Shown here: in pieces, positions 1-9,114 of the stretch
Layout: every line of letters begins with the position of its first letter
Numbering within the stretch: the stretch's first letter is position 1
From: Bacteroidota bacterium
GTDB taxonomy: Bacteria; Bacteroidota; Bacteroidia; Bacteroidales; GCA-2748055
Assembly: GCA_002748055.1 (NCBI GenBank)
Contig: PDRI01000030.1
Coordinates: 1 to 37,009, forward strand
Direction of reading: 5' to 3'
DNA length: 37,009 bases
The notes under the pieces: generated by a model
Told to the model about the DNA's origin: nothing
The model's input: only the letters and a program-made list of their open reading frames with translations
Databases searched by the model: none
Translations under genes and position numbers: made by a program

Positions 1-131
1 CCTTCCGGGGGGTCAGTTCTGGAAATTGTGGCATTTGATCCACTGTAGCTTATGCTCAATGTTTGCGCAATCACACTGCCTCCGCCCAGAAGCAGCAAGA
101 TCGAAAATAGGGTACTGATACGTGTCTTCAT
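1..131 (-). CDS. Secreted protein, N-terminal part only (runs off left edge)
   Basis: An ATG at 131 on the minus strand opens a frame that stays open to the window edge (43 complete codons). The product begins with a classic signal peptide: Met-Lys-Thr-Arg, a hydrophobic core rich in Leu/Ile/Phe, a Gly-Gly-Gly turn and a likely signal peptidase I site after Val-Ile-Ala (about residue 22), followed by Gln-Thr. The mature part seen (LSISYSGSNATISRTDPPEG) is Ser/Thr-rich, as at the start of a beta-rich exported protein, but it is too short to assign a family. A good Bacteroidota-type promoter lies upstream at 169-199, so this is probably transcribed separately from the TPR gene whose stop is at 215. 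An overlapping 61-codon frame at 13-198 has no signal-like or family-like features and is rejected in favour of this one. Confidence 0.7.
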   Translation of the reverse strand, partial: MKTRISTLFSILLLLGGGSVIAQTLSISYSGSNATISRTDPPE

Positions 132-168
132 TTTGAAATATTAGGTTATTGTCAACAAAAGAATTTAA

Positions 169-199
169 CAAATTTAACAGAAATCTTTGGTTCGGCAAG
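169..199 (-). promoter_or_regulatory. Bacteroidota-type promoter for the secreted protein at 1-131
   Basis: Read on the minus strand, TAAATTTG (plus 169-176) matches the -7 consensus TAnnTTTG exactly. A TTG (plus 196-198), as expected for the -33 element, is separated from it by 19 bases, a spacing typical of the phylum's main sigma factor. The predicted start point is near 162, giving a leader of about 30 bases before the ATG at 131. No experimental support; inference from consensus and spacing. Confidence 0.5.
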
Positions 200-214
200 T
201 TTTTATTGACTTAG

Positions 215-2467
215 CTACCTGCAATTCTTAGCTAAAATTGTCTCCGCATCGGCAAAACCACAGTCTAGAGCCCTGGCCCATTGCGCACAAGCAGCATCCC
301 GGTCTCCAAGCTGGAAGTACACATTCCCTTTATTGACCATGGCCAGGCAATTGCTGCTGTCGAGCTCAAGGGCTCTTTCATAATCGTCCAGGGCCTGCTC
401 AAGTACTCCCGAAAAAGCCCATAAATTTCCCCGGTTCGAATAGGCCTCGGCCAATACGGAATCCAGCTCAATGGCCCGGTTAAAATCTGCCAAAGCCTCA
501 TCCGACTGGTTTATGTGGAAACGGCTGACCCCCCTGTTGTTGTAGGCTTTCCCCAACTGTGGAGCCAATTCGATGGCATGGTCAAGCTTCTCAAGTGCAA
601 GCGTGTATTCCCCCAGGGCATTGAACGAGCGTCCCAATTCATTATAGACCTCGGCACTGCCCGCATCCAGCTCAAGCACCTTCTGCAAGTACCCCAATGC
701 CCGTTGCGGGTCCTGCATCTTATTGTGGAATTTGCCCAACTCAAACAGGGCCTGCTTACTGCCCGGATATACCTCCAGCGCCTTTTCCAGGTCGGCAAGC
801 GCCTCATCGTTTCGGTCCATTCTTTGTAAGATATCCGCTCTGGCCAAATAAATCTTCGCACGATAAGGGGCGACTTCAATAGCAGCAGACAGTGTCTCAT
901 AGGCCTCTTCGTTCCGACCACGATGTTTGTAGACATCAGCCAGGTTTAATCGCGCCTCAAAATAGCCTGGATCCAGACGAAGTGCCAGCTCCAGATCCTT
1001 GATTGCAAGCTGAATGCTGTCCAGTCCGTAATAGGCCCGGGCCCTGTTGTTGTAAAAGAACTTATATCTGGGCTGCACCTCAATGCCACGGTTAAAATCG
1101 GCCAGAGCCAGTCTGTATTTTCCCTGCACGCAATAGGCATTCCCCCTGTTGTTGAGGGCCTCCATCACATTTGGATCGTGCCTGAGCACACTGGAAAAAA
1201 GACTGATGTCATCCTTCCAAATCTTATTGCGCTGAAAAGAGGCTACAGCAAAAACCAGCATGGCCGCAAGCATCAGGCCTCTGGCCACCCATTGGCTTTC
1301 CCTGTGCCGGATGCCTGTCACTAATGTAGCCACCACTAAGCCCAATCCAATGTAAGGCACATAGCTATAGCGGTCGGCCACTACCACAACACCCTTGATC
1401 GAAATAAAATGAAGAAAGGGCGCAATGGATATGAGAAAGAACAAAAATCCGGCAAGGCAGATCCGGCGATCCCGCTTCAGTCTGAATAGTAGAAAAAAGA
1501 CCAGGGCAAGGACCAGGGGTGCAACAACCAGGGCAAGGGTATAGGACGGTGGAAAACTACCATGTATCTTGGGTGGATAGGGAACGATGGCCGAGAGTTT
1601 GGCCGGAAAGAAAAACTTCTGCAGGTAGAAAAGCAGAGCCCAGGCAGCCAGCATCGATTTTTCAAGCAGACTGTATCTATAGCTCTGGTGGAAGGACTTC
1701 AGCTTTTTTCTTCCCTGAAAATCCATTCGCGCCTGAGCCCCAAAAGCTATCCGGTACACCTCGCTGGCCGTAAAAGCCAAAATGGGAAGTTTTTCAATAA
1801 ACAACCACAGGCTCAATCGCCTTTGGAGAATGTAATCGAGCAGGAAGAGCAGGGGAGGAATGATCACCGCCGTAAACTTGGCGTGCCAGGACAACCAGAA
1901 ACAGAGATTGAATGCCAACCAGTAAAGGGCCTTCATACCGGGCCTTGTTACTTTCACATAGCTGATGTAACTGTGCAGGCAGAGCAGGAGAAAGAAGGTG
2001 TAAAGCACATCCTTCCGCTCCGAGATCCAGGCCACGGACTCGACATGCATGGGATGGATGGCAAAGAGCATGGCTGTGATAAAGGCCACCCCTCTTTTCT
2101 TCACAAGGCGCATGAGCAGGAAATAAAGCAGCAGCACATTGAGCAAATGCCAGAAGATATTCTCGATATGATAGGGTACCGGGTTAAGGCCCCAGAGCTT
2201 GTAATCGAGCATGAAGGAAGTCAGGGTGAGCCGGGTCCCCCCCATCCCTGTGCGCTTTGTCCAAAGCTTCCACAAACCCTCCTTTGAAAAGTCCTTGATA
2301 AAGCGGTTCTGGGTGACATAATGCTGGTCGTCCCAGCTTGTAAAACCATTGTTCACAGCCGAAGAATAGACCAGGGCAGTGAAAAAAATCAGGATCAATA
2401 CCCAGATTGTCTGCCCTTTCACTAATTTTGGGCGGTCTTCCAGAAGACCTGCGACATTCTTTTTCAT
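215..2467 (-). CDS. Polytopic GT-C-like membrane protein with C-terminal TPR repeats
   Basis: The 750-aa product has two halves. Residues about 20-420 are strongly hydrophobic with many membrane segments; they contain the Trp-Asp-Asp motif (D46-D47 in GFTSWDDQHYV) and the block HPMHVESVAWISERKD (138-153). Both are hallmarks of the bacterial TMTC/protein-O-mannosyltransferase-like family with TPRs, whose Asp pair lies in the first external loop of GT-C enzymes. Residues about 430-740 hold roughly nine consecutive TPR units with the NNRG..Y...G....A..D...A pattern. Likely an inner-membrane glycosyltransferase using a lipid-linked sugar, or a related scaffold; activity is inferred from fold only. 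It diverges from the polysaccharide cluster that starts 42 bp away at 2510, suggesting a shared role in glycan assembly. The start at 2467 (MKKNVAG) is a short basic lead into the first membrane segment. Confidence 0.8.
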   Translation of the reverse strand: MKKNVAGLLEDRPKLVKGQTIWVLILIFFTALVYSSAVNNGFTSWDDQHYVTQNRFIKDFSKEGLWKLWTKRTGMGGTRLTLTSFMLDYKLWGLNPVPYHIENIFWHLLNVLLLYFLLMRLVKKRGVAFITAMLFAIHPMHVESVAWISERKDVLYTFFLLLCLHSYISYVKVTRPGMKALYWLAFNLCFWLSWHAKFTAVIIPPLLFLLDYILQRRLSLWLFIEKLPILAFTASEVYRIAFGAQARMDFQGRKKLKSFHQSYRYSLLEKSMLAAWALLFYLQKFFFPAKLSAIVPYPPKIHGSFPPSYTLALVVAPLVLALVFFLLFRLKRDRRICLAGFLFFLISIAPFLHFISIKGVVVVADRYSYVPYIGLGLVVATLVTGIRHRESQWVARGLMLAAMLVFAVASFQRNKIWKDDISLFSSVLRHDPNVMEALNNRGNAYCVQGKYRLALADFNRGIEVQPRYKFFYNNRARAYYGLDSIQLAIKDLELALRLDPGYFEARLNLADVYKHRGRNEEAYETLSAAIEVAPYRAKIYLARADILQRMDRNDEALADLEKALEVYPGSKQALFELGKFHNKMQDPQRALGYLQKVLELDAGSAEVYNELGRSFNALGEYTLALEKLDHAIELAPQLGKAYNNRGVSRFHINQSDEALADFNRAIELDSVLAEAYSNRGNLWAFSGVLEQALDDYERALELDSSNCLAMVNKGNVYFQLGDRDAACAQWARALDCGFADAETILAKNCR

Positions 2468-2509
2468 GATGTGGCACTTTTAACCGGACTAAGATAAGAA
2501 ACTAAAGCT

Positions 2510-3448
2510 ATGCCCGAGCTGAGCATCGTTGTCCCCTTCTATAACGAGGAAGAAAACCTGAGCAAACTATACGATCGTTTGTATTCTGTTCTGGAGAAAA
2601 CAGAACAAAACTGGGAAATCATTTTTGTTGACGACGGCAGCAGTGACAAAACCCTGGAGGCTGCTGCAAACCTGGCTGAAAATGAGCCCCGGGTCAAGGT
2701 CATTGCCCTCACCCGAAATTTCGGGCACCAGGCTGCGCTGATGGCCGGACTCGACGCAGCCCGCGGAGATGCCATTGTCACCCTTGATGGGGATCTGCAG
2801 GATCCACCTGAGCTCATCCCTGAAATGATCGATAAATGGAAGGAAGGCTATCGGGTGGTTTATGCCAGACGGCTGAACTACCGAAAAGACAATTTTGTAA
2901 AGCGCTGGATGTCCATGCTCTTTTATTACATGCTCCGCAAGCTGAAGGTCTCCAGTGCACCAAAAAATGTAGGGGATTTCAGGCTGATCGACCGCCGGGT
3001 GATGGCCGAACTCAGGAAAATGCGTGAAAGAACCCGCTATCTGCGGGGAATGATCTCCTGGCTGGGATTCGATTCGGCTTTTGTGGACTACCAGCGCCCC
3101 GATCGCGAAAACGGAAAAGCGGGCTACAGCTTTGCCAAGCTGATCCGGCTCGCCATGGACGGCTTTTTCAGCTTTTCGCGCCTGCCCCTGCGCATCGGAC
3201 TTTTTCTGGGCGTCATCAGTATTATGACCGGACTCGGCTTTATGGCCTACATGGTCTATGATATTCTGGCCAATGGCGTGTACTACCACCTCTACAAACT
3301 GCTGGTGGACCTTATCTTCATCTTCATGGGCTTCCTCTTTATCCTGATCTGGATCCTTGGCGAGTACATCGGCAGGATTTACCACGAGGTAAAGCAACGT
3401 GAACTCTACATCATTCACAAAGAAATAAACACCGCTAAAGAAAAATGA
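2510..3448 (+). CDS. Family 2 glycosyltransferase, GtrB/DPM1-like
   Basis: 312 aa. The N-terminal GT-A domain has IVVPFYNEEENL (residues 6-17), DDGSSDKT (41-48), the diagnostic TRNFGHQAALMAG block (68-80) and DGDLQDPPE (93-101), whose acidic residues bind the nucleotide sugar and metal. Two membrane helices follow at about 228-252 and 262-287. This is the layout of polyprenyl-phosphate glycosyltransferases such as GtrB, which move glucose or a similar sugar onto undecaprenyl phosphate on the cytoplasmic face. First gene of the plus-strand polysaccharide cluster; its stop overlaps the next start by ATGA. A lipid-linked sugar made here could feed a GT-C enzyme, and a GT-C-like gene is divergently encoded at 215-2467. 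The sugar identity cannot be read from sequence. Confidence 0.9.
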   Translation: MPELSIVVPFYNEEENLSKLYDRLYSVLEKTEQNWEIIFVDDGSSDKTLEAAANLAENEPRVKVIALTRNFGHQAALMAGLDAARGDAIVTLDGDLQDPPELIPEMIDKWKEGYRVVYARRLNYRKDNFVKRWMSMLFYYMLRKLKVSSAPKNVGDFRLIDRRVMAELRKMRERTRYLRGMISWLGFDSAFVDYQRPDRENGKAGYSFAKLIRLAMDGFFSFSRLPLRIGLFLGVISIMTGLGFMAYMVYDILANGVYYHLYKLLVDLIFIFMGFLFILIWILGEYIGRIYHEVKQRELYIIHKEINTAKEK

Positions 3449-4590
3449 GGCTGCTCATCCTGAACTATGAGTATCCACCACTGGGGGGCGGTGCAGGAGT
3501 CTGCAGCCGTTACCAGGCCGAAGGGCTTGCCCGTCTGGGCCACGAGGTTACTGTGCTTACCACCTGGTTCCGGGGTGAGCAGGAAGAGAGCCGGGAGGGA
3601 GGGCTGCAGCTGATCCGGCTCCGGGCCAGACGGAAAAAACCCTATCGTTCGAACCCCCTGGAGATGCTGTCCTGGGTAAGGAAAAGCCGGTGGTATATAA
3701 AAACACACCGGCTGTATGAACGTACCGACCTTGTGCTTGCGCACTTTTCCATTCCCGGTGGACTGGTCGCACTTCCGTTGAAATGGCGCAGGGGCATACC
3801 CTACCTGCTGATCACTCATGGCCAGGACATTCCCTGGTTCAATCCACGCGAACTCTTTGCCTACCACTTGCTCTTTTATCTACCCATCAGGTGGATCTGC
3901 AGGGGGGCCAGTCACATCAGCGTACTGTCGGAAGAACGCCTCCGCGATTTAAACCGAATACTAAGGGGCCGAAAACAACCGCGGAAACACATCATCCCGA
4001 ACGGATGCGATACGAACTTCTTCAGGCCCGGGACAGAGAAAAAGGACAGAGAAGTCCTGCGTGTGCTCTTTACAGGGCGGATGACCAGGCAAAAAGACCC
4101 TTTCACTTTGCTCAAATCCCTTCAAATACTCAAGCAGAAAGGCATCCCCTTCACACTCGACATCGTAGGAAACGGCCCGCTGCTGAAAAAAATGCAGCAC
4201 TATACCGAAAAACACGGACTAAGCAAAGAGCTGAGCTATTCGGGTTGGGTCGGCAAGCAGGAACTCCTCCGTAAGTATCAACAATCCCACCTGATGGTAA
4301 TCAGCTCACTGGACGAAGGCATGTCCCTGGCCATGATAGAGGCCCTCTCAACCGGCCTCTATGTGGTAACAACACCGGTAAGCGGCAGCAGTATGCTGAT
4401 TCGGGAGCGGCTGAATGGAGAACGCTTCCCCTTCAGGGACGCGGCCCGGCTCGCAGCCATCCTGGAACGCTATTACCGCGATAAAGTATCTGGTGCTGAG
4501 GCCTTGCCTTTGGCAGCGCTGGAAGAAATCAGGAAGGAAATCAGTTGGGATCACTACGTGATGGCCTATCACCATCTTGTTCAATCATGA
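3445..4590 (+). CDS. Family 4 glycosyltransferase
   Basis: 381 aa with a GT-B fold. The N-terminus has LNYEYPPLGGGAG, the usual acceptor-side glycine-rich start of GT4 enzymes. The C-terminal donor domain has LFTGRMTRQKDP and an E-x7-E motif (EGMSLAMIE) followed by ALSTGLYVVTTPVSG. These residues bind the nucleoside diphosphate sugar in retaining transferases. The start at 3445 overlaps the stop of the upstream GT2 (ATGA), and the 3' end overlaps the next GT4 in the same way, so the genes are translationally coupled. Likely adds one sugar to the repeat unit of the surface glycan; the linkage and donor are unknown. Confidence 0.9.
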   Translation: MRLLILNYEYPPLGGGAGVCSRYQAEGLARLGHEVTVLTTWFRGEQEESREGGLQLIRLRARRKKPYRSNPLEMLSWVRKSRWYIKTHRLYERTDLVLAHFSIPGGLVALPLKWRRGIPYLLITHGQDIPWFNPRELFAYHLLFYLPIRWICRGASHISVLSEERLRDLNRILRGRKQPRKHIIPNGCDTNFFRPGTEKKDREVLRVLFTGRMTRQKDPFTLLKSLQILKQKGIPFTLDIVGNGPLLKKMQHYTEKHGLSKELSYSGWVGKQELLRKYQQSHLMVISSLDEGMSLAMIEALSTGLYVVTTPVSGSSMLIRERLNGERFPFRDAARLAAILERYYRDKVSGAEALPLAALEEIRKEISWDHYVMAYHHLVQS

Positions 4591-5630
4591 AAACACTCTA
4601 CCTCATCGATAACTTTTCCCTGGGCGGGGCGCAGATGGTGGTGAAGGGCATCATGGAAAACAACCAGGGCAATGAAAAGGTGTTTGCCTTTGGCCTTCGC
4701 GACAAACCACCCCATCTCCCCATCTCCCATACGCAGGCGATCTGCTTCCCCGGTAAGCAAAAATACTCCCTGGCACCTCTGCGCTTTCTGAAGCATTTCA
4801 TTACTGAACAGGGCATCGAACGCATTCACTGCCAGCTTCCACGCTCCATTCTCTTTGGCTACCTTCTGAAAGGCATGCTCCCCGAACTGAACTACATTGT
4901 CCATGAGCAGGGAGATGTCTTCGAATCGAAATTACACGCCTTCCTCCTTCGTTTCTACAAAAAAAGAGCCGATGGCATCCTGGCCTGCTCGGGAGATACT
5001 GCGGCAGCCCTGGAAAGCAGGGCCAAAATCGACCGGGATAAACTTAATGTCCTCTACAATTTCGTGGACACCACCCGTTTTCGGGCCGGGAAACTGAAGG
5101 CCCGTCCCATTCAAAAAATTGGCTTTGCCGGACGCATTGTGGAGCGCAAAGGCTGGCGTGAATTTGTGGATCTGGCTGCCCACTTCCGGAATCATCCCGG
5201 GCTGTCCTTTCACATGGCCGGCAGCGGAAGTGAGCAGGGAGAACTGGAAAAACTCAAAACCCGGAAAGGCCTTTCCAATCTTCAGATCCGGGGTTTTATC
5301 TCCGAAGTGCAGGAATTCTACAGGGACATCGATCTGTTGGTGGTCCCTTCCCATTTCGAGCCCATGGGCATGGTTGCCATAGAGGCCATGGCCTGCGGAG
5401 TACCGGTGTTGGCCACAGATGTGCCGGGCCTGAACGAGGTTGCAAGGAAGGGAGAAAATGCATGGACCTATCCCCCGGGATCGGCCCATGCCCTGATTGC
5501 CGCCACCGAAGCCCTGCTTAAACTCAAAGAGGATGAAGTCTTGCAAATCAGGGAAAAAGCCCTCTTACACGCAAGAACCTTTTCCTACTCAAACTTCTAT
5601 GAACAACTGACATCTTTTTATGAAAACTGA
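4587..5630 (+). CDS. Family 4 glycosyltransferase
   Basis: 347 aa from the ATG at 4587. The frame is open to 4545, but the 14 extra residues lie inside the previous gene and do not resemble a GT start, whereas MKTLYLIDNFSLGGAQMV is a standard GT4 beginning (glycine loop GGAQ). The donor domain shows GFAGRIVERKGW and the E-x7-E motif EPMGMVAIE followed by AMACGVPVLATDVPG. Stop and start overlaps with both neighbours (ATGA at 4587-4590; 11 bp with the sulfotransferase) place it firmly in the operon. Predicted role: a retaining cytosolic sugar transfer in assembly of the glycan repeat. Confidence 0.9.
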   Translation: MKTLYLIDNFSLGGAQMVVKGIMENNQGNEKVFAFGLRDKPPHLPISHTQAICFPGKQKYSLAPLRFLKHFITEQGIERIHCQLPRSILFGYLLKGMLPELNYIVHEQGDVFESKLHAFLLRFYKKRADGILACSGDTAAALESRAKIDRDKLNVLYNFVDTTRFRAGKLKARPIQKIGFAGRIVERKGWREFVDLAAHFRNHPGLSFHMAGSGSEQGELEKLKTRKGLSNLQIRGFISEVQEFYRDIDLLVVPSHFEPMGMVAIEAMACGVPVLATDVPGLNEVARKGENAWTYPPGSAHALIAATEALLKLKEDEVLQIREKALLHARTFSYSNFYEQLTSFYEN

Positions 5631-6678
5631 CGAGATTCGACAGCTCCCTTTCTTTTTCATCCTGGGCCGGCCACGTTCAGGAACCACCCTTTTGCGCACC
5701 CTGCTGGATGCCCACCCCGCTGTGCAGATTCCCCTGGAAAACCTGGGAATGATTCAACTCCTGTACAGTTTTGGCAGAAAAAAAAGCTGGAACAGCCAGG
5801 AGCTCGATCGACTCAAAGCAGCCTTTCTGGGTATCCGAAGTGTTGAAGGTTGGCAAATCAACCAGGATCGCCTGAATAAACAGCTCCATGCGCTGCCATC
5901 CGACTGTCGTTTCAGCGAGATCCTGAAAATCTTCTACCTTAATTACCAATCGGCTTTCGACAAAACCAGCATCCGGTGGATAGGAGACAAAACTCCTGTC
6001 AACTCCCTCTATGCCAAAAAGATATTCAGCTCTTTTTCCGATGCAAAATACATCCACCTGGTTCGTGATTACAGAGCCAATCTGGCGTCGATGAAGAAAC
6101 AACGCCCCTTTTCCCCGAGTGAAACAGCCATGCTCATGCAGTGGAAGCGCTCGGTCCGGCAAATCGAACGCCTTTCCAGGCAACACCCCGGCCGGTTCCT
6201 GCTGCTCCGCTACGAGGACCTGGCGGGCGAACCCGAAGAAAGTTTCAGGAAGGTCTGCGAGTTCCTGGAAATCGAATACATACCCGCGCTTCTGGATCCC
6301 GGTCTCAGGAAAAAGGCGGTGCAGAAAATCTATGATCCTTCCTTTTTAAATGACTGGCAGCCCCATCTGAGTGAAAAGATCTCCTTGAACCATGCCCGTA
6401 AATGGGAAAAGGAATTGTCCCCCGCCAGCATCGCCAAAGCCGATTACGTCGCCGGAAAAACCGGAAAAAAATATGGCTATGAACCTCAAACAATACGCCT
6501 TTCTGTATTCAGCATCATAAAAACCGAGCTTAAAAAGAGCCTGTTCTTTTTGAACGAATACAATCGCTACCTCTACGACAGGCTTCCCTACCAAAAGAAA
6601 ATGAAGATCAAAAACAGAAAACGCATCTATTCTTACGAATTCATTCGATTTATTAAAAGGAAACTTGGCCGGACCTGA
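5620..6678 (+). CDS. Sulfotransferase-family protein
   Basis: 352 aa. GRPRSGTTLLR (residues 16-26) is the 5'-phosphosulfate-binding loop of PAPS-dependent sulfotransferases; IGDKTP (121-126) and HLVRDYR (146-152) are the family's following blocks, the last containing the 3'-phosphate-binding region. The roughly 70 C-terminal residues are very basic and not part of the core domain. Predicted to move sulfate from PAPS to a sugar hydroxyl of the glycan built by the neighbouring glycosyltransferases. The start at 5620 lies inside the previous gene (11-bp overlap) and the 3' end overlaps the next gene by 14 bp. A related enzyme is encoded at 13009-14016 on the other strand. No PAPS synthesis genes are present in the window. 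Confidence 0.82.
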   Translation: MKTDEIRQLPFFFILGRPRSGTTLLRTLLDAHPAVQIPLENLGMIQLLYSFGRKKSWNSQELDRLKAAFLGIRSVEGWQINQDRLNKQLHALPSDCRFSEILKIFYLNYQSAFDKTSIRWIGDKTPVNSLYAKKIFSSFSDAKYIHLVRDYRANLASMKKQRPFSPSETAMLMQWKRSVRQIERLSRQHPGRFLLLRYEDLAGEPEESFRKVCEFLEIEYIPALLDPGLRKKAVQKIYDPSFLNDWQPHLSEKISLNHARKWEKELSPASIAKADYVAGKTGKKYGYEPQTIRLSVFSIIKTELKKSLFFLNEYNRYLYDRLPYQKKMKIKNRKRIYSYEFIRFIKRKLGRT

Positions 6679-7771
6679 TCGCATATTGTTTGTACCCCCG
6701 GTACACTGGAACTACTACCCCTACAGGGATCAGGAACTGCCTGCAGCCCTGGCCCGGAAAGGCTACGAATGTATTTACCTGAACCCGGTGGCCTACAGGG
6801 GAAGTGAAAACGCCGGTCGCTTCCGCGCCCTGAATCCCCGGGTGAAGCCGCCAGGGCTTCACATCGTTGACCGCTCGAGCCGGCTCCGTAAATCCTTCCT
6901 GGAACTCCTGGCCGAGAATGTCCGAAATGCCAGGGCCCTTCACCACTATCACCCGGATGCCGTAATCAGCACCGACCACCTGATGTCGGCCTTTCTCTGC
7001 CTGGCCTGTCGCCGAAAAGGCATCCCCTTTATTTTCGATGTTACCGACAACTGGGAGCTGGTCGACAGCAGTGTGGCCGGCCGGCTCTATAAATGGATCA
7101 TTAAAGGGCTGCTGGGCCGACGATCCTACGCAATCACCTGTTCGAGTCAGCAACAGTTCGACTACTTCAAACGAAAGAATCAGCGCAGTTACCTGATTCC
7201 GAATGCCATCAACCCCGCCTTGCTGGCCAGGCTGGATGCCCTGTCCTCCGTAACACCCGACCGGGCCGAGGTGAACTTCATCGGCAGCCTGAGGGACTGG
7301 TACAATTTTGAACTCCTGATCGATGTCTTTAGCCATTTCCCCTCTCTTACCCTCAACATCTGGGGTGACGGCCCCCTCTTACCCGGCCTGAAAACCCGCA
7401 CGGCTGCCATCCCGAATATACACTGCCACGGGAGCATCCCAAACGACCAAAGTGCCGAACTGCTCAAGCGCAGCCTCTTCGGCATTTTACCACTCCACCT
7501 AAACGAATTGAACCAATCGACCTGCCCGATCAAACTATTCGATTACTGGGGAGCCTCAAAGGCCGTGATATCCACCCCGGTAAAGGAAGTAAAACGGCTG
7601 GGCGGTTCAGACATTCTCTATGCAGAAAGCCGGTCGGAGTTCATCCAGGCCATAAAGAAACTGCTCGACGATAAGACGCTTCGGCTGGCCATGGGAAGGG
7701 CAGGCAGAAAGAAAATCGACGAGGCCCACAACTACCAGCATATCACCAGAGAGTTCATCCAAATCCTTTAA
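6665..7771 (+). CDS. Glycosyltransferase, GT4/TuaH-like
   Basis: 368 aa with a GT-B-like organisation. The N-terminus ILFVPPVHWNYYPYRDQELPAAL and the C-terminal CPIKLFDYWGASKAVISTPV block correspond to the P-x-K-x-x-E/D-Y-x-x-x-G-K-x-V donor-site segment of TuaH-type glycosyltransferases. In the C-terminal half NFIGSLRDWYNFELL starts the donor domain. The reading frame has no ATG near its beginning; the TTG at 6665 is the first possible start and is preceded four bases upstream by AAAAGG, so it is used here. It overlaps the sulfotransferase by 14 bp. Likely a cytosolic sugar transferase of the same glycan pathway; donor and acceptor unknown. Confidence 0.8.
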   Translation: MAGPDRILFVPPVHWNYYPYRDQELPAALARKGYECIYLNPVAYRGSENAGRFRALNPRVKPPGLHIVDRSSRLRKSFLELLAENVRNARALHHYHPDAVISTDHLMSAFLCLACRRKGIPFIFDVTDNWELVDSSVAGRLYKWIIKGLLGRRSYAITCSSQQQFDYFKRKNQRSYLIPNAINPALLARLDALSSVTPDRAEVNFIGSLRDWYNFELLIDVFSHFPSLTLNIWGDGPLLPGLKTRTAAIPNIHCHGSIPNDQSAELLKRSLFGILPLHLNELNQSTCPIKLFDYWGASKAVISTPVKEVKRLGGSDILYAESRSEFIQAIKKLLDDKTLRLAMGRAGRKKIDEAHNYQHITREFIQIL

Positions 7772-7782
7772 TCCCACGCACC

Positions 7783-9081
7783 TTGAAAAAGCGCTCCTTC
7801 AGCGGCCATGTATTGCAGATCTTCTCGACCAATGTCCTGACTATGATCATTGTCACGGTCAGTGGGATTGTGCTGCCCCGCCTGCTGACACCGGAAGCGC
7901 TCGGACGCCTCAACACCTTCCTGGCTACCGCGGCTATTGTTTACAGCATCACCTTTCTGGGCATGCGTTCCTCCCTGGTCATGCACCTGGGAAAAGAGAA
8001 ATTCAGTAACGCAGATACCCTCCGTGCCCTTCGCTTTGTCTTCCTGCTGTCATCCTCTCTTTCGACCCTGGCCCTGCTCTTCTTCTTTTTCGTCCTAAGC
8101 AGCGACAGCTATCCCCCCGACATCATCCTCCTGGTAGCCCTGATCAATCCCTTCGCTTTCATCATTGCCTATATGCAGGGCTACAACCTTGCCAGTGGTC
8201 AGATTGCTAAATTCAATCAGCTGAAATGGCTGCCTGCCGCACTCTATCTGCTGGCCATTCTGCTCTTTGTCGGCCTGTTGGGATGGGCAGTCCGTGGAGC
8301 ACTCATCGCGACTATTCTGTCGAACATCGTGAGCATCATCCTCTACATCAGCATGGGGGGCATTAAAACGGGCAATGGTTCAAAAGGCCCCCCCCCCTGG
8401 CCGGTGATCCGCTCACTGCTGGCCTATGGAAGCCTCTATGCTTTGGCCTATCTGGCAACCCGCCTGAATCACAAAATCGACATCCTGCTAATGAAACGCC
8501 TCTGCGAACTGAAGGAGGTCGGCTTCTATTCCCTGGGGGCGAATGTGGCTGAAACCCTTTGGCAGGTGCCCATCGCAATAGGGCTCATGCTGATGACGCG
8601 CACCGCCTCTGAAAAGGATGAGCGCAACTCCACAAATGAGGTCTGCGCCAGTCTGCGTATTTCACTCTTACTCGTGGCCTCAGCGGCAGTTCTCCTGTAC
8701 CTCTTTGCCCCGGTCCTGGTCGCCCTGCTTTTTGGGGAGCGCTATGCAGCATCCGTCCCGGTCATCCGGACCATCCTGCCAGGCATTCTCTTCTTCGTTA
8801 TCCTGAAAATTCTCAACAGCCAGTTCATCGGAAGCGGGAAGCCACAACTGACTTTAATCGCACTCCTTCCCGCCCTTCTGCTCAACATTGCTGCAAACCT
8901 CATCCTCATCCCCCGCTATGGCGGCAGGGGAGCAGCCCTGGCAACCGACTTGAGCTACTTGGGAGCCAGTCTTTTACTTCTGCTTGTTTATTCGAAAACA
9001 TTTGGAATTGGGCCGCTGGAAGTATTCCATTACCGGAAAAGCGACTTTGTCTTTCTGAAAAAGCTCCGGTTCAAAAAATAA
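7783..9081 (+). CDS. Polysaccharide flippase, Wzx/MOP superfamily
   Basis: 432 aa, almost entirely hydrophobic, with about 12-14 membrane helices and short loops. The start KKRSFSGHVLQIFSTNVLTMIIVTVSGIVLPRLLTPEALG has the shape of O-antigen/teichoic-acid exporters (helix 1 followed by a 'RLLTPEALG' loop). A mid-protein 'HKIDILLMKRLCELKEVGFYSLGANVAE' segment is the second conserved region of this family. Predicted to flip a lipid-linked oligosaccharide across the inner membrane. The start is a TTG at 7783, the first possible start in this frame, 11 bp after the previous stop. A Wzx with no recognisable Wzy polymerase or chain-length regulator in the window suggests either a short glycan or a polymerase encoded elsewhere. 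Confidence 0.87.
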   Translation: MKKRSFSGHVLQIFSTNVLTMIIVTVSGIVLPRLLTPEALGRLNTFLATAAIVYSITFLGMRSSLVMHLGKEKFSNADTLRALRFVFLLSSSLSTLALLFFFFVLSSDSYPPDIILLVALINPFAFIIAYMQGYNLASGQIAKFNQLKWLPAALYLLAILLFVGLLGWAVRGALIATILSNIVSIILYISMGGIKTGNGSKGPPPWPVIRSLLAYGSLYALAYLATRLNHKIDILLMKRLCELKEVGFYSLGANVAETLWQVPIAIGLMLMTRTASEKDERNSTNEVCASLRISLLLVASAAVLLYLFAPVLVALLFGERYAASVPVIRTILPGILFFVILKILNSQFIGSGKPQLTLIALLPALLLNIAANLILIPRYGGRGAALATDLSYLGASLLLLLVYSKTFGIGPLEVFHYRKSDFVFLKKLRFKK

Positions 9082-9114
9082 TCCACATCTTTAGGCTTCC
9101 TTTTCCACCTGACT

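Noticed and set aside
13..198. 61-codon minus-strand open frame at the left edge
   Set aside because: It overlaps the frame starting at 131, which has a full signal peptide and a matching promoter; this one has no features.
2567..3418. Long minus-strand open frame under the GT2 gene
   Set aside because: Antisense shadow of the well-supported glycosyltransferase, no protein-like features.
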